DNA of 64,000 nucleotides from Caldilineae bacterium. Lineage in GTDB: Bacteria; Chloroflexota; Anaerolineae; Epilineales; Epilineaceae. This document shows, one piece after another, positions 1-10,824 of this stretch (within the stretch, counting starts at the first letter, position 1; every line of letters starts with the position of its first letter). Location: NCBI GenBank assembly GCA_020634625.1, contig JACKBJ010000006.1, forward strand, positions 1 to 64,000, read 5' to 3'. The notes beneath the pieces are model-generated. The model searched no databases and was not told the origin of the DNA. It saw only the letters and a list, made by a program, of their open reading frames with translations. Both the position numbers and the translations under genes were made by a program.

Positions 1-339
1 CGCCAGCTGGTGGCGTTGATGCGGGTTCTGGTGCAGCGGCCGGCCATCTTCATCCTGGACGAGGCCACCGCTTCGATCGATCCCTTCACCGAGTCGCAGA
101 TCCAGGAGGCGCTGGAGCTGATCCTGGCCGAGAGCACCTCGATCGTCATCGCCCACCGGCTGTCGACCGTCCGCGCCGCCGATCGGATCGTGGTGCTGGA
201 GGGCGGCCGGATCATCGAGTCGGGCGACCACGCCGGGCTGATGGCGGCCGGCGGGCACTACGCCGAGCTCTACCAGACCTACTTCCGCCACCAGTCGCTG
301 GACTACCGGGTCGAGCTGGAGCCGGATCCGGCGGACTAG
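1..339 (+). CDS. ABC exporter ATP-binding domain, C-terminal fragment
   Basis: This is the last 112 residues of an ABC-transporter nucleotide-binding domain; the gene begins before the window. Visible in order are the tail of the signature helix (RQLVALMR), Walker B plus the catalytic Glu (FILDEATASID), and the H-loop in IVIAHRLSTVRAADRIVVL, followed by the usual GRIIESGDH segment. The H-loop 'AHRLSTV' wording and the short tail after it are typical of MsbA/LmrA-like exporters in which membrane and ATPase domains are fused, so the missing part probably includes six transmembrane helices. The substrate cannot be inferred. A promoter 17 nt after its stop shows that the next gene is transcribed separately. 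Confidence 0.9.
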   Translation, partial: RQLVALMRVLVQRPAIFILDEATASIDPFTESQIQEALELILAESTSIVIAHRLSTVRAADRIVVLEGGRIIESGDHAGLMAAGGHYAELYQTYFRHQSLDYRVELEPDPAD

Positions 340-355
340 GGGCTCCGGCGCGATC

Positions 356-385
356 TTGTCAAGCGGCGGTCGGTCGCGTTATGAT
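356..385 (+). promoter_or_regulatory. sigma-70-like promoter for the 532 operon
   Basis: TTGTCA (356-361), an 18-nt spacer and TATGAT (380-385) lie between the ABC gene and the lipoprotein gene. The predicted start near 392 gives a leader of about 140 nt before the start codon at 532, which has a GAGGAG ribosome-binding site at 518-523. Confidence 0.55.
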
Positions 386-531
386 GGGGCCCGTCACGGG
401 CTCTCGGGTCCGGGCCCGGCGGCGGCGTGTGATATCGCCGGTCCAAGCGTCGCCGCGGGTAGCGTCTGGCCCTGCGTATCGCACCGGCTGGGCAGGCAAG
501 CGATCTTGCGCATCACCGAGGAGCGAGGCTC

Positions 532-1392
532 ATGAGCAAGCTGCGCCTGGGGCTGCTGCTGTGCTGGCTGGCGATCCTGCCGGCCGGCTGCGGCCAGGTC
601 GACCCATTGGACGAGGCGGGCGGCGACGCGCCGGCCGAACAGACCGGAGCGACCGAGGCGGGGCCGGCGGCGGACGACGCGGCGGCGGATGCCCCGGCCG
701 AGGCGGCCGAGCCGGACGCCGAGGCGGAGGCGGATGGCGCGGGCACCACCCGCATGGCCAGCGCGCCCGAGGACAGCGTTTCGGCCGATATGCTCAGCCA
801 GGACGAGATGTCCCGGGCCGAAGCGCTGGCGCTCGAGAGCACGGCGATCGGCCAGGTGGTGTCGCAGGCCTTGGATCGCGACGGCGTCGAGGCGGACGAC
901 AGCCTCTCGGCGCTGTCCGACCTGGCCGAGAAGCCGAGCTATCGGGTGCTCTACACCCAGCGCTATGCCGACAAGTACGCCACGAGCCGCAAGGCCGAGG
1001 TGGCGGTCTATCGCTACGACACCGGCGAGGTCTCGATCAGCACGGTCGACCTGGCCAGCGGCGAGGTGGAGGCGCTCGACGTCCCCGAGGGCTATCCGGT
1101 GCCGCTGGTGCAGGAGGAGATCGACGAAGCGGCCCGTGTGGCGCGCGCCGACGCGACGGTCCGCGCCCGACTCGAGGCCGAGGGCCTCGACCCGGACAAG
1201 GCCCAGGCCAACGGCATCATCACCGTCTCCGACGAGCCGGGCGAGCGCTGCGCCACCGCGCGCTGCCTGCGCCTGTTCTTCTCGAGCTTCGAGATGCCCT
1301 TGCCGGTCTTCACCGTGATCATCGACCTGAACGACATGGCGGTGGTCGAGCTCGAGGACATGCCCCGGATGGGCGAGGAGGAGGGCCGATGA
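532..1392 (+). CDS. Lipoprotein resembling copper amine oxidase N-terminal (D2/D3) domains
   Basis: A 286-residue lipoprotein with signal peptide and lipobox LPAGC (Cys20), then a 70-residue acidic Ala/Glu/Asp linker. From about residue 80 the chain has the outline of the small N-terminal domains of copper amine oxidases. A helix begins LSQDEMSRAEALALE, a strand pair (KAEVAVYRYDTGEVSI) leads to a PVPLVQEEIDEAARVARAD helix, and a late strand ends in VFTVIIDLNDMAVVELED. A disulfide is possible between the two Cys of ERCATARCLR. GAGGAG lies 8 nt before the ATG. The stop overlaps the next start (ATGA), so the two products are made together; that neighbour looks like the catalytic domain of the same family. 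The assignment rests on pattern recognition plus context and is moderate. Confidence 0.6.
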   Translation: MSKLRLGLLLCWLAILPAGCGQVDPLDEAGGDAPAEQTGATEAGPAADDAAADAPAEAAEPDAEAEADGAGTTRMASAPEDSVSADMLSQDEMSRAEALALESTAIGQVVSQALDRDGVEADDSLSALSDLAEKPSYRVLYTQRYADKYATSRKAEVAVYRYDTGEVSISTVDLASGEVEALDVPEGYPVPLVQEEIDEAARVARADATVRARLEAEGLDPDKAQANGIITVSDEPGERCATARCLRLFFSSFEMPLPVFTVIIDLNDMAVVELEDMPRMGEEEGR

Positions 1393-2528
1393 GCGCCCGG
1401 GCAGACCGCCGAAACGCGTCGCGTCGTTGGATCCGTCGGTTCCTGGTGCCCTTGGCATGGCTGGCGATCCTGGCCTGCGCCCCCCGCGGCGCCCAGGCGG
1501 CCGCCAACCAGTACTGCAGCGGCGACAACCTGGCCGTCGGCGCCAACTGGACCGTCTGCTGGGAGATCCGGGCCAACGAAGGCCTCTCGATCAGCCACGC
1601 CTTCTACACCAACCCCAGCACCGGCTTCGACCGGCGGGTGCTGGCCGACGCCACGGTGGCCCAGGTCTTCGTGCCCTACGAGGTCGGCTCGCCGCGCTAT
1701 CACGACGTGGCCTATGGCCTGGGTCCGGCCATGCAGACCCTGAACACGCGCGACGATTGCCCGCATGGCAACCTGCTGGCCAACAACCGGGTCTGCCGCG
1801 AGATCGAGGACCGCGGCCTGGCGCAGCGCTTCTGCCTCGAGGGCAGCTGTGCCGTGCGCCGCGGCAAGGCGCTGGTGCTCTGGGCGAGCCTGCAGACCGG
1901 GGCCTACAACTACATCCAGACCTGGTCCTTCCACGACGACGGCACCATCGAGCCGGCGTTGGGCCTGACCGGCGCGCTGCAGTTCGGGCCGACGGCGCAT
2001 ACCCACAACGTCTACTGGCGCATGGACTTCGACATCGACGATCCGGCCAACGACCGGGTCGAGGAGTTCACGCGCCTGCCCAAGGCCGGCTCGCAGGGCC
2101 TGGCCGGCGTCTCGACCTGGAGCCCCCTCCTGGGCGAGACCTTCCGGCCGCACGAGCTCTTCACCTTCCGCAAGTGGCGCGTCGCCGATACGCAGAAGAA
2201 GAACGCCCAGGGCAAGCGTTGGGGCTACGAGATCATGGCCTCGACCGGCGACGGCTCGCTGCGCACCAACCCGAGCGAGGGCTTCTCGAAGGGCGAGTTC
2301 TGGGTCACGCGCGCCCGTTCCAGCGAGCGCTTCGTGTCCACCGACACCAAGGACCTGCTCAGCACCTACCTCGACGGCGAGCCGATCGACGGCCAGGATG
2401 TGGTGGTCTGGGTCGTCGGCCACGCCTACCACGAGGTGCGCAGCGAGGACGCGCCCTACATGCCCATCGAGTGGATGCGCTTCGAGGCGCGGCCGCGCGA
2501 CTTCTTCGACGCCAACCCGCTGCCCTGA
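1389..2528 (+). CDS. Secreted copper amine oxidase-like catalytic domain protein
   Basis: A 379-residue protein with a signal peptide (RRFLVPLAWLAILACA, cleavage near AQA-AAN). The rest follows the catalytic D4 domain of copper amine oxidases, which oxidise primary amines to aldehydes using Cu(II) and topaquinone. Visible markers are an Asp at the position of the catalytic base in RYHDVAYGLG (Asp106), the quinone-site region TGAYNYIQTWSFHDDGTIE (Tyr173), copper ligands HTH (204/206) before the strand WRMDFDIDD, and a third His (348) in YHEVRSEDAPYMPIEW. The end, FFDANP, matches the family's FFDRNP ending. The usual Asn-Tyr-Asp/Glu quinone motif is Ala-Tyr-Asn here, so cofactor formation is uncertain. 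The start overlaps the upstream lipoprotein, which may supply the missing N-terminal domains. Confidence 0.68.
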   Translation: MSARADRRNASRRWIRRFLVPLAWLAILACAPRGAQAAANQYCSGDNLAVGANWTVCWEIRANEGLSISHAFYTNPSTGFDRRVLADATVAQVFVPYEVGSPRYHDVAYGLGPAMQTLNTRDDCPHGNLLANNRVCREIEDRGLAQRFCLEGSCAVRRGKALVLWASLQTGAYNYIQTWSFHDDGTIEPALGLTGALQFGPTAHTHNVYWRMDFDIDDPANDRVEEFTRLPKAGSQGLAGVSTWSPLLGETFRPHELFTFRKWRVADTQKKNAQGKRWGYEIMASTGDGSLRTNPSEGFSKGEFWVTRARSSERFVSTDTKDLLSTYLDGEPIDGQDVVVWVVGHAYHEVRSEDAPYMPIEWMRFEARPRDFFDANPLP

Positions 2529-2825
2529 GGCCGGCCGGCGCCGGGGTCGGGCCGGCCGCGCGTGGCACTGCTTGGATCGCGAAGGGGGGCGGCTCGCTGG
2601 TCGTCCCTGCTTCATGCATTCCTAATCCGTCCCGCGTGACGCGCGGCCACGAACTGCGTCTATGTTGTCAGCAACCGGAGCGCCGTCTCGAAAGCGGCGC
2701 AGGATCTTGTCCCGATCCGCATCCCGCGCGCGGTCTTGCCTCTCCCCAGTCTCGGTCGCGCCCTGCGTGGCCCATCGGCGCGGCGACCCATACCCGGTCG
2801 CCGTGCGACCGCTAGGAGCCGGAAC
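2529..2825. other. 297-bp gene-free spacer
   Basis: This separates the amine-oxidase-like gene from the repeat protein. It holds a possible -10 box TATGTT at 2661-2666 without a convincing -35, and the AGGAG ribosome-binding site (2814-2818) of the gene at 2826. No hairpin terminator stands out. Confidence 0.4.
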
Positions 2826-4769
2826 ATGAACCCTTCGTCACTCCCCGTCGCTCGACCTGCCTGGAAGCCGGCCGGCAAGGCCGCCGGCCTGGCCCTGGCC
2901 TGCCTGGGCCTCCTGATGGCGGGCACCCTGCGCGTCGGCGCCATGCCCGACGACGTCGGTCGATCGCGGGCCCAGCGCGGCCCCGAGACCGGTCTGCGCG
3001 CCTCGGCGCCGATGACCACTCCGACCCTCGCGCCGACGGTGACGGTGACGCCGACGGTGACGGTGACGCCGACGGTGACGGTGACGCCGACGGTGACCGT
3101 GATGCCGACGGTGACGGTGACGCCGACGGTGACGGTGACACCGACGGTGACGGTGACACCGACGGTGACGGTGACGCCGACGGTGACGGTGACACCGACG
3201 GTGACGGTGACGCCGACGGTGACGGTGACGCCGACGGCGACGGCGACGGTGACGGTGACGGTGACGCCGACGGCGACGATCACGCCGACGGCGACGATCA
3301 CGCCGACGGCGACCGGGCTCGAGCCCACGCCGACCCGAACGCCGCTGCCGCCCGAGATCTCGTTGCCCTTCGGCGCCAACATGTATTTGTACAACCACGA
3401 CGACGTGGGCACCGGCATCCAGGTGCAGAACCTGGACCGGACGCGGCCGGCGCGCTTCGAGGCGACGCTCTACGACACCACCGGCGCCTCCATTCTCGAC
3501 ATTGGCAAGGATGCCGCGCCAGGCGGCGCGCCCAACATCTACCTGCCCAGCCATCGCTTCCTGGACGGCCTCCTGCCTGGGCTCTACGCGCTGCGCGTGC
3601 GCGGCGACCGGCCCCTGGGCGCCATCGTGCGCACGGACTGGGGTCGGACCAAGGGCTCGGCCATCTACAGCTACGTGACGCCGGGCGAGACGGTGGTGGT
3701 GCCCGGCTTCGTGAACCGACCCGGTGACCGCAGCTCGCTGGTCAGCATCCAGAACAGCGGGGACCAGCCGGCCGAGGTCAGCGCCGAGCTCTTCAGCGGG
3801 CAGAGCGACCCCCGGCGCCTGGCGCAGCTGGGGCCCTACACCCTCGCCCCGGGCGCCGCGCTGCGCCTGCACGCCAACCTCGAGTCGGCGCTGCAGGGCC
3901 TGGGCGCCTTCGAGGGCTGGCTCCGGATCAACGCGACCGGGGCGCCGGTGGCGGTGCAGACCTTCGTGCAGACCGAGCGGCTCGAGCAGAGCGTCAAGCC
4001 GGTCTATGGCTACGAGGGCATGCCGCTCGAGTCGGCGGCCAGCGAGCTGCTGGTGCCGCTCTTCCGGTCGGGCCAGCGCGTCTTCGTCGACAGCGACCGG
4101 GCCGACACCTCGCTCTACCTGGTCAACCCGGGCGACGAGGCGGTCGAGGTCGGCATCCGCTACTTCGGCACCTTGAACACCGAAGCCGCGCCGGCTTGCC
4201 GCGGAGGGGTCTTCCAGCACCAGCCGGTGCGCCTGGCGCCGTTGGGCTCGGCGGTGGTCCAGCAGCGCCAGGGCGGCGGCCACGACATCCCGCTCGACTG
4301 TTTCGGCTCGATGGTCATCGAGACCGGCGGGCCGGACCAGAAGGTGCTGGCGATGGTCCTGGACCAGACCAACACCGATGCCCTGCTCTCGGCCTACGAT
4401 GCGGTGCCGGCCGGTGCGCCGGGGGTGGAGGTGGCCCTGCCGCTCTACCGGCGCGAGCACTTCGACCTGACCACCGGCATCCAGGTGATGAACGCCGGCG
4501 ACGCGCCGGCGCGCATCGAGATCGCCTTCGCGTCCACCGACGCCGCCACCGACCGCTCGACGCCGCTGCTCGGCTGCACCAGTTGCGTGCAGACGGTGGC
4601 GCCACGCGAGTCCTACACCTGGTGGCCGCCGCTGGTCAACGTGATCCGACCCGGCACCTTCGGCTCGGCGGTGGTGACCAGCGACCAGCCGGTGGTGGCG
4701 CTGGTGATCGACTACCCGATGCGGCGCCAGGTCGATCCGGCGGCCTATCTGGGCATCACGACCCGCTGA
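2826..4769 (+). CDS. Secreted protein with Thr/Val/Pro tandem-repeat linker
   Basis: A 647-residue protein of unknown function. The start was chosen at the ATG with AGGAG 7 nt upstream; it gives a signal peptide (AGLALACLGLLMAGTLRVGAM). After a short spacer comes a rod of about 15 hexapeptides, mostly PTVTVT with some PTATIT, encoded by an 18-bp DNA repeat. The remaining 470 residues appear to hold similar beta-rich modules: segments around NMYLYNHDDVGTGIQVQN and YRREHFDLTTGIQVMN resemble each other, suggesting internal duplication. There is no transmembrane tail or anchor motif, so it is probably secreted. A strong hairpin at 4794 follows the stop. Pro/Thr rods like this normally hold a domain away from the cell surface. 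Confidence 0.85.
   Translation: MNPSSLPVARPAWKPAGKAAGLALACLGLLMAGTLRVGAMPDDVGRSRAQRGPETGLRASAPMTTPTLAPTVTVTPTVTVTPTVTVTPTVTVMPTVTVTPTVTVTPTVTVTPTVTVTPTVTVTPTVTVTPTVTVTPTATATVTVTVTPTATITPTATITPTATGLEPTPTRTPLPPEISLPFGANMYLYNHDDVGTGIQVQNLDRTRPARFEATLYDTTGASILDIGKDAAPGGAPNIYLPSHRFLDGLLPGLYALRVRGDRPLGAIVRTDWGRTKGSAIYSYVTPGETVVVPGFVNRPGDRSSLVSIQNSGDQPAEVSAELFSGQSDPRRLAQLGPYTLAPGAALRLHANLESALQGLGAFEGWLRINATGAPVAVQTFVQTERLEQSVKPVYGYEGMPLESAASELLVPLFRSGQRVFVDSDRADTSLYLVNPGDEAVEVGIRYFGTLNTEAAPACRGGVFQHQPVRLAPLGSAVVQQRQGGGHDIPLDCFGSMVIETGGPDQKVLAMVLDQTNTDALLSAYDAVPAGAPGVEVALPLYRREHFDLTTGIQVMNAGDAPARIEIAFASTDAATDRSTPLLGCTSCVQTVAPRESYTWWPPLVNVIRPGTFGSAVVTSDQPVVALVIDYPMRRQVDPAAYLGITTR
3033..3314 (+). repeat. 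18-bp in-frame tandem repeat (PTVTVT)
   Basis: Eleven consecutive 18-bp units with consensus ccgacggtgacggtgacg occupy 3033-3230; one unit ends in ATG instead of ACG. Four diverged units (PTATAT, VTVTVT and two PTATIT) continue to about 3314. The repeat is in frame and the copies are nearly identical at DNA level, so length variation by slippage or recombination is likely. Confidence 0.95.
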
Positions 4770-4793
4770 CCGCCATCCTGGCGTTCCGAGGCG

Positions 4794-4828
4794 AACGGGG
4801 CGGGCCGCATCGAGCGGCCCGCCCCGTT
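4794..4828. terminator. Bidirectional hairpin between convergent genes
   Basis: A perfect 15-bp stem (4794-4808 with 4814-4828) closes a 5-nt loop between the stops of the 2826 (+) and 4884 (-) genes. Both flanks lack a long T run, so it could end transcription from either side mainly through stem strength. Confidence 0.75.
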
Positions 4829-4883
4829 GACGTCCTCCCTCCGGCCCGCCGCCAGCCGGACGTGGCCGCCAAGCGACGCCCGA

Positions 4884-5798
4884 TCAGGGCGCGGGGGTCT
4901 CCAGATAGTAGGGCTCCAGCAGCCGACTCCAGCTCTCGCGCTTCTGGGCGTACTCGTCGACGCAGGCCTCGGCCTGTTCCTCGGGCACGCTGCCGTCCTC
5001 CACCAGCCAGGCCTCCTCCTCCGCATCGCTGCCGTAGATCAGGCAGGCGATGCGGTAGAAGCGCTGCAGGTCGAAGGCGTGCTCGTCCCAGAACGGCAGG
5101 TCCTCGGCGTCGCCGCTGGCCTCTTCCTCCATGCCGCTGAGGTAGAAGCTGTCCATGGCCGCCATCAAGGTCAGCGCGCCGTCCTCCCAGCCTTCGATGA
5201 GGGTGATCGCGGCCAGCTCGTCCGAGGCATCCTCCTCGCGACCGGTGATCGGCAGCGCGTAGAGGTCGACCAGGGCATGCCCGACCTCGTGGTGGAAGAA
5301 GAACGCGGCCGCGTCCATGGCGTACCAGAAGGCGTCCTCGGGGTCGTCGCCGTCGGCCTCGAAGCGGTCCACGAAGTCGTCCACCATCTCGTAGCAGAGC
5401 TCGATCGTGGTCGTCTCGGTGTCGTAGAAGGCGTTGTCCTCGCCGCATTCGAGCCAGACGACCGCCACGTCCCGCGGGAGCGCGAAGGCCTGGTTGAGCC
5501 AATCGATTTCGGGTTCGATCACGGCGGCCTCGCGGATCGGGTCGATCAGGCCGGCCAGGTTCCGGTTTTCGGCCGGTTGGTAGGTGAGGCCGAAGTCGCC
5601 CGCGTCGGCGATTGGCGCCGAGCCGACGCTCGCGTCCGACCCGGTCGACGCCGTCGCACCGGGGCCAGGGCCGCCGCAGGCCGTCGGCAGCGCCAGGAGC
5701 GCCGTGGTCAGGACGAGCCCGCCGAGTCTGGCGGGCGATCCGCGCCACGGGCGACCCGCGGGAGGCAGGCGACCGGGCGATCGGCTGGACATGCCCAT
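4884..5798 (-). CDS. DUF4344 family lipoprotein metallopeptidase
   Basis: A 304-residue lipoprotein with lipobox LPTAC (Cys41). The body matches the DUF4344 family of putative zinc metallopeptidases: a Cys-containing stretch (WLECGEDNAFYDTETTTIEL), a Met/Asp-rich helix, then FFHHEVGHALVDLYALP with the HExxH zinc site (His170, Glu171, His174). A downstream acidic cluster (GREEDASDE, around 187-194) probably gives the third ligand. The substrate is unknown for the family. Its ATG lies 9 nt after the stop of the E1 gene, so the two are probably cotranscribed although no functional link is evident. The start lacks a strong Shine-Dalgarno; a second Met two codons in is an alternative. Confidence 0.82.
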   Translation of the reverse strand: MGMSSRSPGRLPPAGRPWRGSPARLGGLVLTTALLALPTACGGPGPGATASTGSDASVGSAPIADAGDFGLTYQPAENRNLAGLIDPIREAAVIEPEIDWLNQAFALPRDVAVVWLECGEDNAFYDTETTTIELCYEMVDDFVDRFEADGDDPEDAFWYAMDAAAFFFHHEVGHALVDLYALPITGREEDASDELAAITLIEGWEDGALTLMAAMDSFYLSGMEEEASGDAEDLPFWDEHAFDLQRFYRIACLIYGSDAEEEAWLVEDGSVPEEQAEACVDEYAQKRESWSRLLEPYYLETPAP

Positions 5799-5807
5799 GG
5801 CGTCGGC

Positions 5808-7928
5808 TCAGTAGGCCAGCTGTCGGTCGATCGCGGCGCGGATGCGCGCGACCGAGGGCACCACGCCCTGCATCATCGAGATGCTGTAGGGCACCGGGCA
5901 GTCGAGGCCGCAGAGCCGGGCCACCGGCGCGTCCAGCTGCTCGAAGGCCGACTCGGCGATGACGGCCGCGATCTCGGCGCCGAAGCCGGCCGTCTGGTGG
6001 TCCTCGTGGACCAGCAGGCAGCGGCCGGTGCGCGCCACGCTGTCCAGCACCGTCGCGCGGTCCCAGGGCACGATCGTGCGCAGGTCGAGGATCTCGACCG
6101 CGCCTTCCAATCCGGCGGCCGCTTCGAGGCAGCGGTGCACCATGGCGCCCCAGGTGACCAGGGTCAGCTGGTCGCCTTCGCTGAGGCGGCGTGCCTGGCC
6201 GAAGGGGATCATGTAGTCGTCGCCCGGATAGGGGCGGCGCGCCTCGGCGCCGAAGTAGAGCGCGCGGTGCTCCAGGAAGTAGACCGGATCGTCACCACGC
6301 AGTGCGGTGCGCAGCAGGCCGGCGGCCTCCTCGGCGTCGGCCGGCATGACCACCTGCCAGCCGACCGAATGGGCCAGGATCGACTCGTCCGAGACGCTGT
6401 GCCAGGGATCGCCGGTGGCCGGCGAGAAGCCCACCGGCATGCGCACCACGACCGGCGCGGCGAAGCGGCCGTTGGTGCGCCAGCGCACCGTGCCGCAGTC
6501 GTTGAGCTGCTCGGTGGCCGGGTCGGCGTACTTGCGGAACTGGATCTCGGGCACCGGCACCAGGCCGGCGTAGGCCAGGCCCACGGCGCGGCCGATGATG
6601 CCTTCCTCGGTCAGCGCGGTGTCGAAGACGCGCTGATCGCCGAAGTGCAGCTGCATGTCCATCGTCGCGCCGTGCACCCCGCCCTTGGCGCCCACGTCCT
6701 CGCCGAAGACCAGGAGGCGCGGGCTGAGGCGCATCTCGGCCTCGAGGGTCATGCGCACCGTGTCGACCAGGTTCTTGCGTTCGGGCGTCGGCGGCGCCGG
6801 CGCCCGGCCGAAGGCCAGGGGCAGGCCGACCCCTTCGGGCCGGGTGCCGCCGAGGGCCTGGGGCTGCTCGGGCGTGCTGGCCGAGAAGAGGAAGCGCAGC
6901 GCGGTGTCGGGGTCGCCCTCGGGCTGCGCCGCCGCGCGCTCGGCGGCGGCGCGGACCTCGGCCTCGGCCTCGGTCTCGAGGCCGGCCCAGGTGGCTTCGT
7001 CGAGCAGCTCCGGCACCAGGAACTCGCGCAGCTTGGGCAGCGGATCGCGCGCCTGCTCCTCGGCCCGCAGCGCCTCGCTCTTGTAGGCCTGGTTGTCCTG
7101 GTAGCTGTGTCCCGAGAGGCGCGGCACGGAGAGCCGCAGCAGGACGGGACCCTCGCCAGCGCGGATCCGTCCGACCGCCGCGGCGATCAGCCGTGCCGCC
7201 TCCTCGGGCTCGGTGCCGTCGCCGTTCAGGACGGTCAGGCCCTGGAAGCTGGCCAGGTTGTCGGCGATATGGCTGCCGGGCGTCTGGAAGCGGCGCTCGA
7301 CCGAGATGGCGTAGCCGTTGTCCTCGATGTAGAACAGGTAGGGCAGCCGGCCGGTGGTGGCGATGTTGAGCGCCGCCCAGAAGCCGGGGGTGGCGCAGGA
7401 TCCATCACCGCCCAGGGCGACCGCCAGGGCACCCTGCCAGTCCGCCTCGCCCAGGGTCTCGGCCCGGTAGCGGATGCCGTGGGCCCAGCCGATGGCGGGT
7501 GTGTACTGGGCGCCGACGGCGCCCGACATGGGCAGGATGGTGGCCCGCCCGCGGGGCGGCAGGCTGAAGACCACGCCGATGTCGCGCCCGCCGTTGGGCG
7601 CGCCGGCGCGGCCCATGGTCGCGCTGATGGCCTCCTCGGGGGTCAGGCCGGCGCTGAGCACGAAGGGCCGGCTGCGGTAGTAGACGCCGGCCGCGTCGCG
7701 CGGATGGTCGATCAGCTGGCCGAGGATCGCCTGGGCCATGTCGTGGCCGCGGGCGGTGAACTGGTACTTGACCAGGCCGCTCGGGACCAGCTCCTCCTCC
7801 TCGATGCGGTCGATGGCCCGCGAGACGAGGACCGTTCGGGCCAGCGCCCGCCAGTCGAGGTCGGGCAGGGGCATGCCCTCGTGCACCGTTCCGGGCTGGG
7901 CCTTGAGCGAGCGGGTCTGGGGGGTCAC
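5808..7928 (-). CDS. Fused alpha/beta branched-chain 2-oxo acid dehydrogenase E1
   Basis: A 706-residue single-chain E1 that joins the alpha and beta subunits, which are separate in most bacteria. The alpha half (about 20-330) has the thiamine-diphosphate signature GDGSCATPGFWAALN ending in DNGYAISV. The beta half (about 390-706) has FGEDVGAKGGVHGATM, EEGIIGRAVGLAYAG and a transketolase C-terminal domain. The enzyme decarboxylates branched-chain 2-oxo acids and transfers the acyl group to a lipoyl E2. No E2 or E3 gene is nearby, so the partner must lie elsewhere. The GTG at 7928 was chosen because AAGGA lies 8 nt upstream; a TTG ten codons earlier has no such site. Substrate preference over pyruvate is inferred from family resemblance. 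Confidence 0.88.
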   Translation of the reverse strand: MTPQTRSLKAQPGTVHEGMPLPDLDWRALARTVLVSRAIDRIEEEELVPSGLVKYQFTARGHDMAQAILGQLIDHPRDAAGVYYRSRPFVLSAGLTPEEAISATMGRAGAPNGGRDIGVVFSLPPRGRATILPMSGAVGAQYTPAIGWAHGIRYRAETLGEADWQGALAVALGGDGSCATPGFWAALNIATTGRLPYLFYIEDNGYAISVERRFQTPGSHIADNLASFQGLTVLNGDGTEPEEAARLIAAAVGRIRAGEGPVLLRLSVPRLSGHSYQDNQAYKSEALRAEEQARDPLPKLREFLVPELLDEATWAGLETEAEAEVRAAAERAAAQPEGDPDTALRFLFSASTPEQPQALGGTRPEGVGLPLAFGRAPAPPTPERKNLVDTVRMTLEAEMRLSPRLLVFGEDVGAKGGVHGATMDMQLHFGDQRVFDTALTEEGIIGRAVGLAYAGLVPVPEIQFRKYADPATEQLNDCGTVRWRTNGRFAAPVVVRMPVGFSPATGDPWHSVSDESILAHSVGWQVVMPADAEEAAGLLRTALRGDDPVYFLEHRALYFGAEARRPYPGDDYMIPFGQARRLSEGDQLTLVTWGAMVHRCLEAAAGLEGAVEILDLRTIVPWDRATVLDSVARTGRCLLVHEDHQTAGFGAEIAAVIAESAFEQLDAPVARLCGLDCPVPYSISMMQGVVPSVARIRAAIDRQLAY

Positions 7929-7993
7929 GCAATCCGTCCTTGGGTGGCGTCCAGGCAAGCCGTGGGCTCGGTTGGCGCTGCGCGCCGAGGCCT

Positions 7994-8022
7994 GATTTTG
8001 GCCGATCGCCCGGAGATGTCAA
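7994..8022 (-). promoter_or_regulatory. Promoter of the E1 gene
   Basis: On the minus strand a perfect -35 TTGACA (8022-8017) is followed after 17 nt by AAAATC (7999-7994), a weak -10. This predicts a leader of about 60 nt before the GTG at 7928. Confidence 0.45.
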
Positions 8023-8065
8023 CCGCTCTGGTCCGGACGTTCCGGGGCATCGGATGGTTCATGAC

Positions 8066-8096
8066 GGAGGGCGCCGCTTGCGCAGACGCCCTCCGG
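8066..8096 (-). terminator. Hairpin downstream of clpC
   Basis: A perfect 9-bp stem (8066-8074 with 8088-8096) with a 13-nt loop lies 42 nt past the clpC stop. No U-tract follows on the minus strand, so it may act as a Rho-assisted or 3'-protective hairpin. Confidence 0.5.
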
Positions 8097-8137
8097 TCAA
8101 GCATATCGGGATGGAGCGGAGCACCGAAGCCGCGGGG

Positions 8138-10684
<2,547 letters not shown>

Positions 10685-10725
10685 TGGATTCAACGCTCCT
10701 TCGCATCGACCGCCTTCCGTCCGCC

Positions 10726-10741
10726 GCGCTCGATCGAACGC
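10726..10741. promoter_or_regulatory. Imperfect palindrome in the clpC 5' leader
   Basis: The 16-bp sequence gcgctcgatcgaacgc pairs 7 of 8 positions with itself and sits between the predicted clpC transcription start and its ribosome-binding site. It could be an operator for a stress regulator; it is not a CIRCE element. Confidence 0.3.
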
Positions 10742-10794
10742 AGCGACCCCGACCGTGGCTTCTGCCCGGCCAAAGCTTAAGGCGGCCCGGTGGG

Positions 10795-10824
10795 ATTATA
10801 GACCGCCCGCGCGGGGCCCGACAA
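10795..10824 (-). promoter_or_regulatory. clpC promoter
   Basis: On the minus strand, TTGTCG (10824-10819), an 18-nt spacer and a perfect TATAAT (10800-10795). The predicted start near 10788 leaves a leader of about 104 nt before the ATG at 10684. Confidence 0.65.

Noticed and set aside
3033..3314. 18-bp tandem repeat as a possible CRISPR array.
   Set aside because: There are no spacers between repeats; units abut and encode an in-frame PTVTVT rod.
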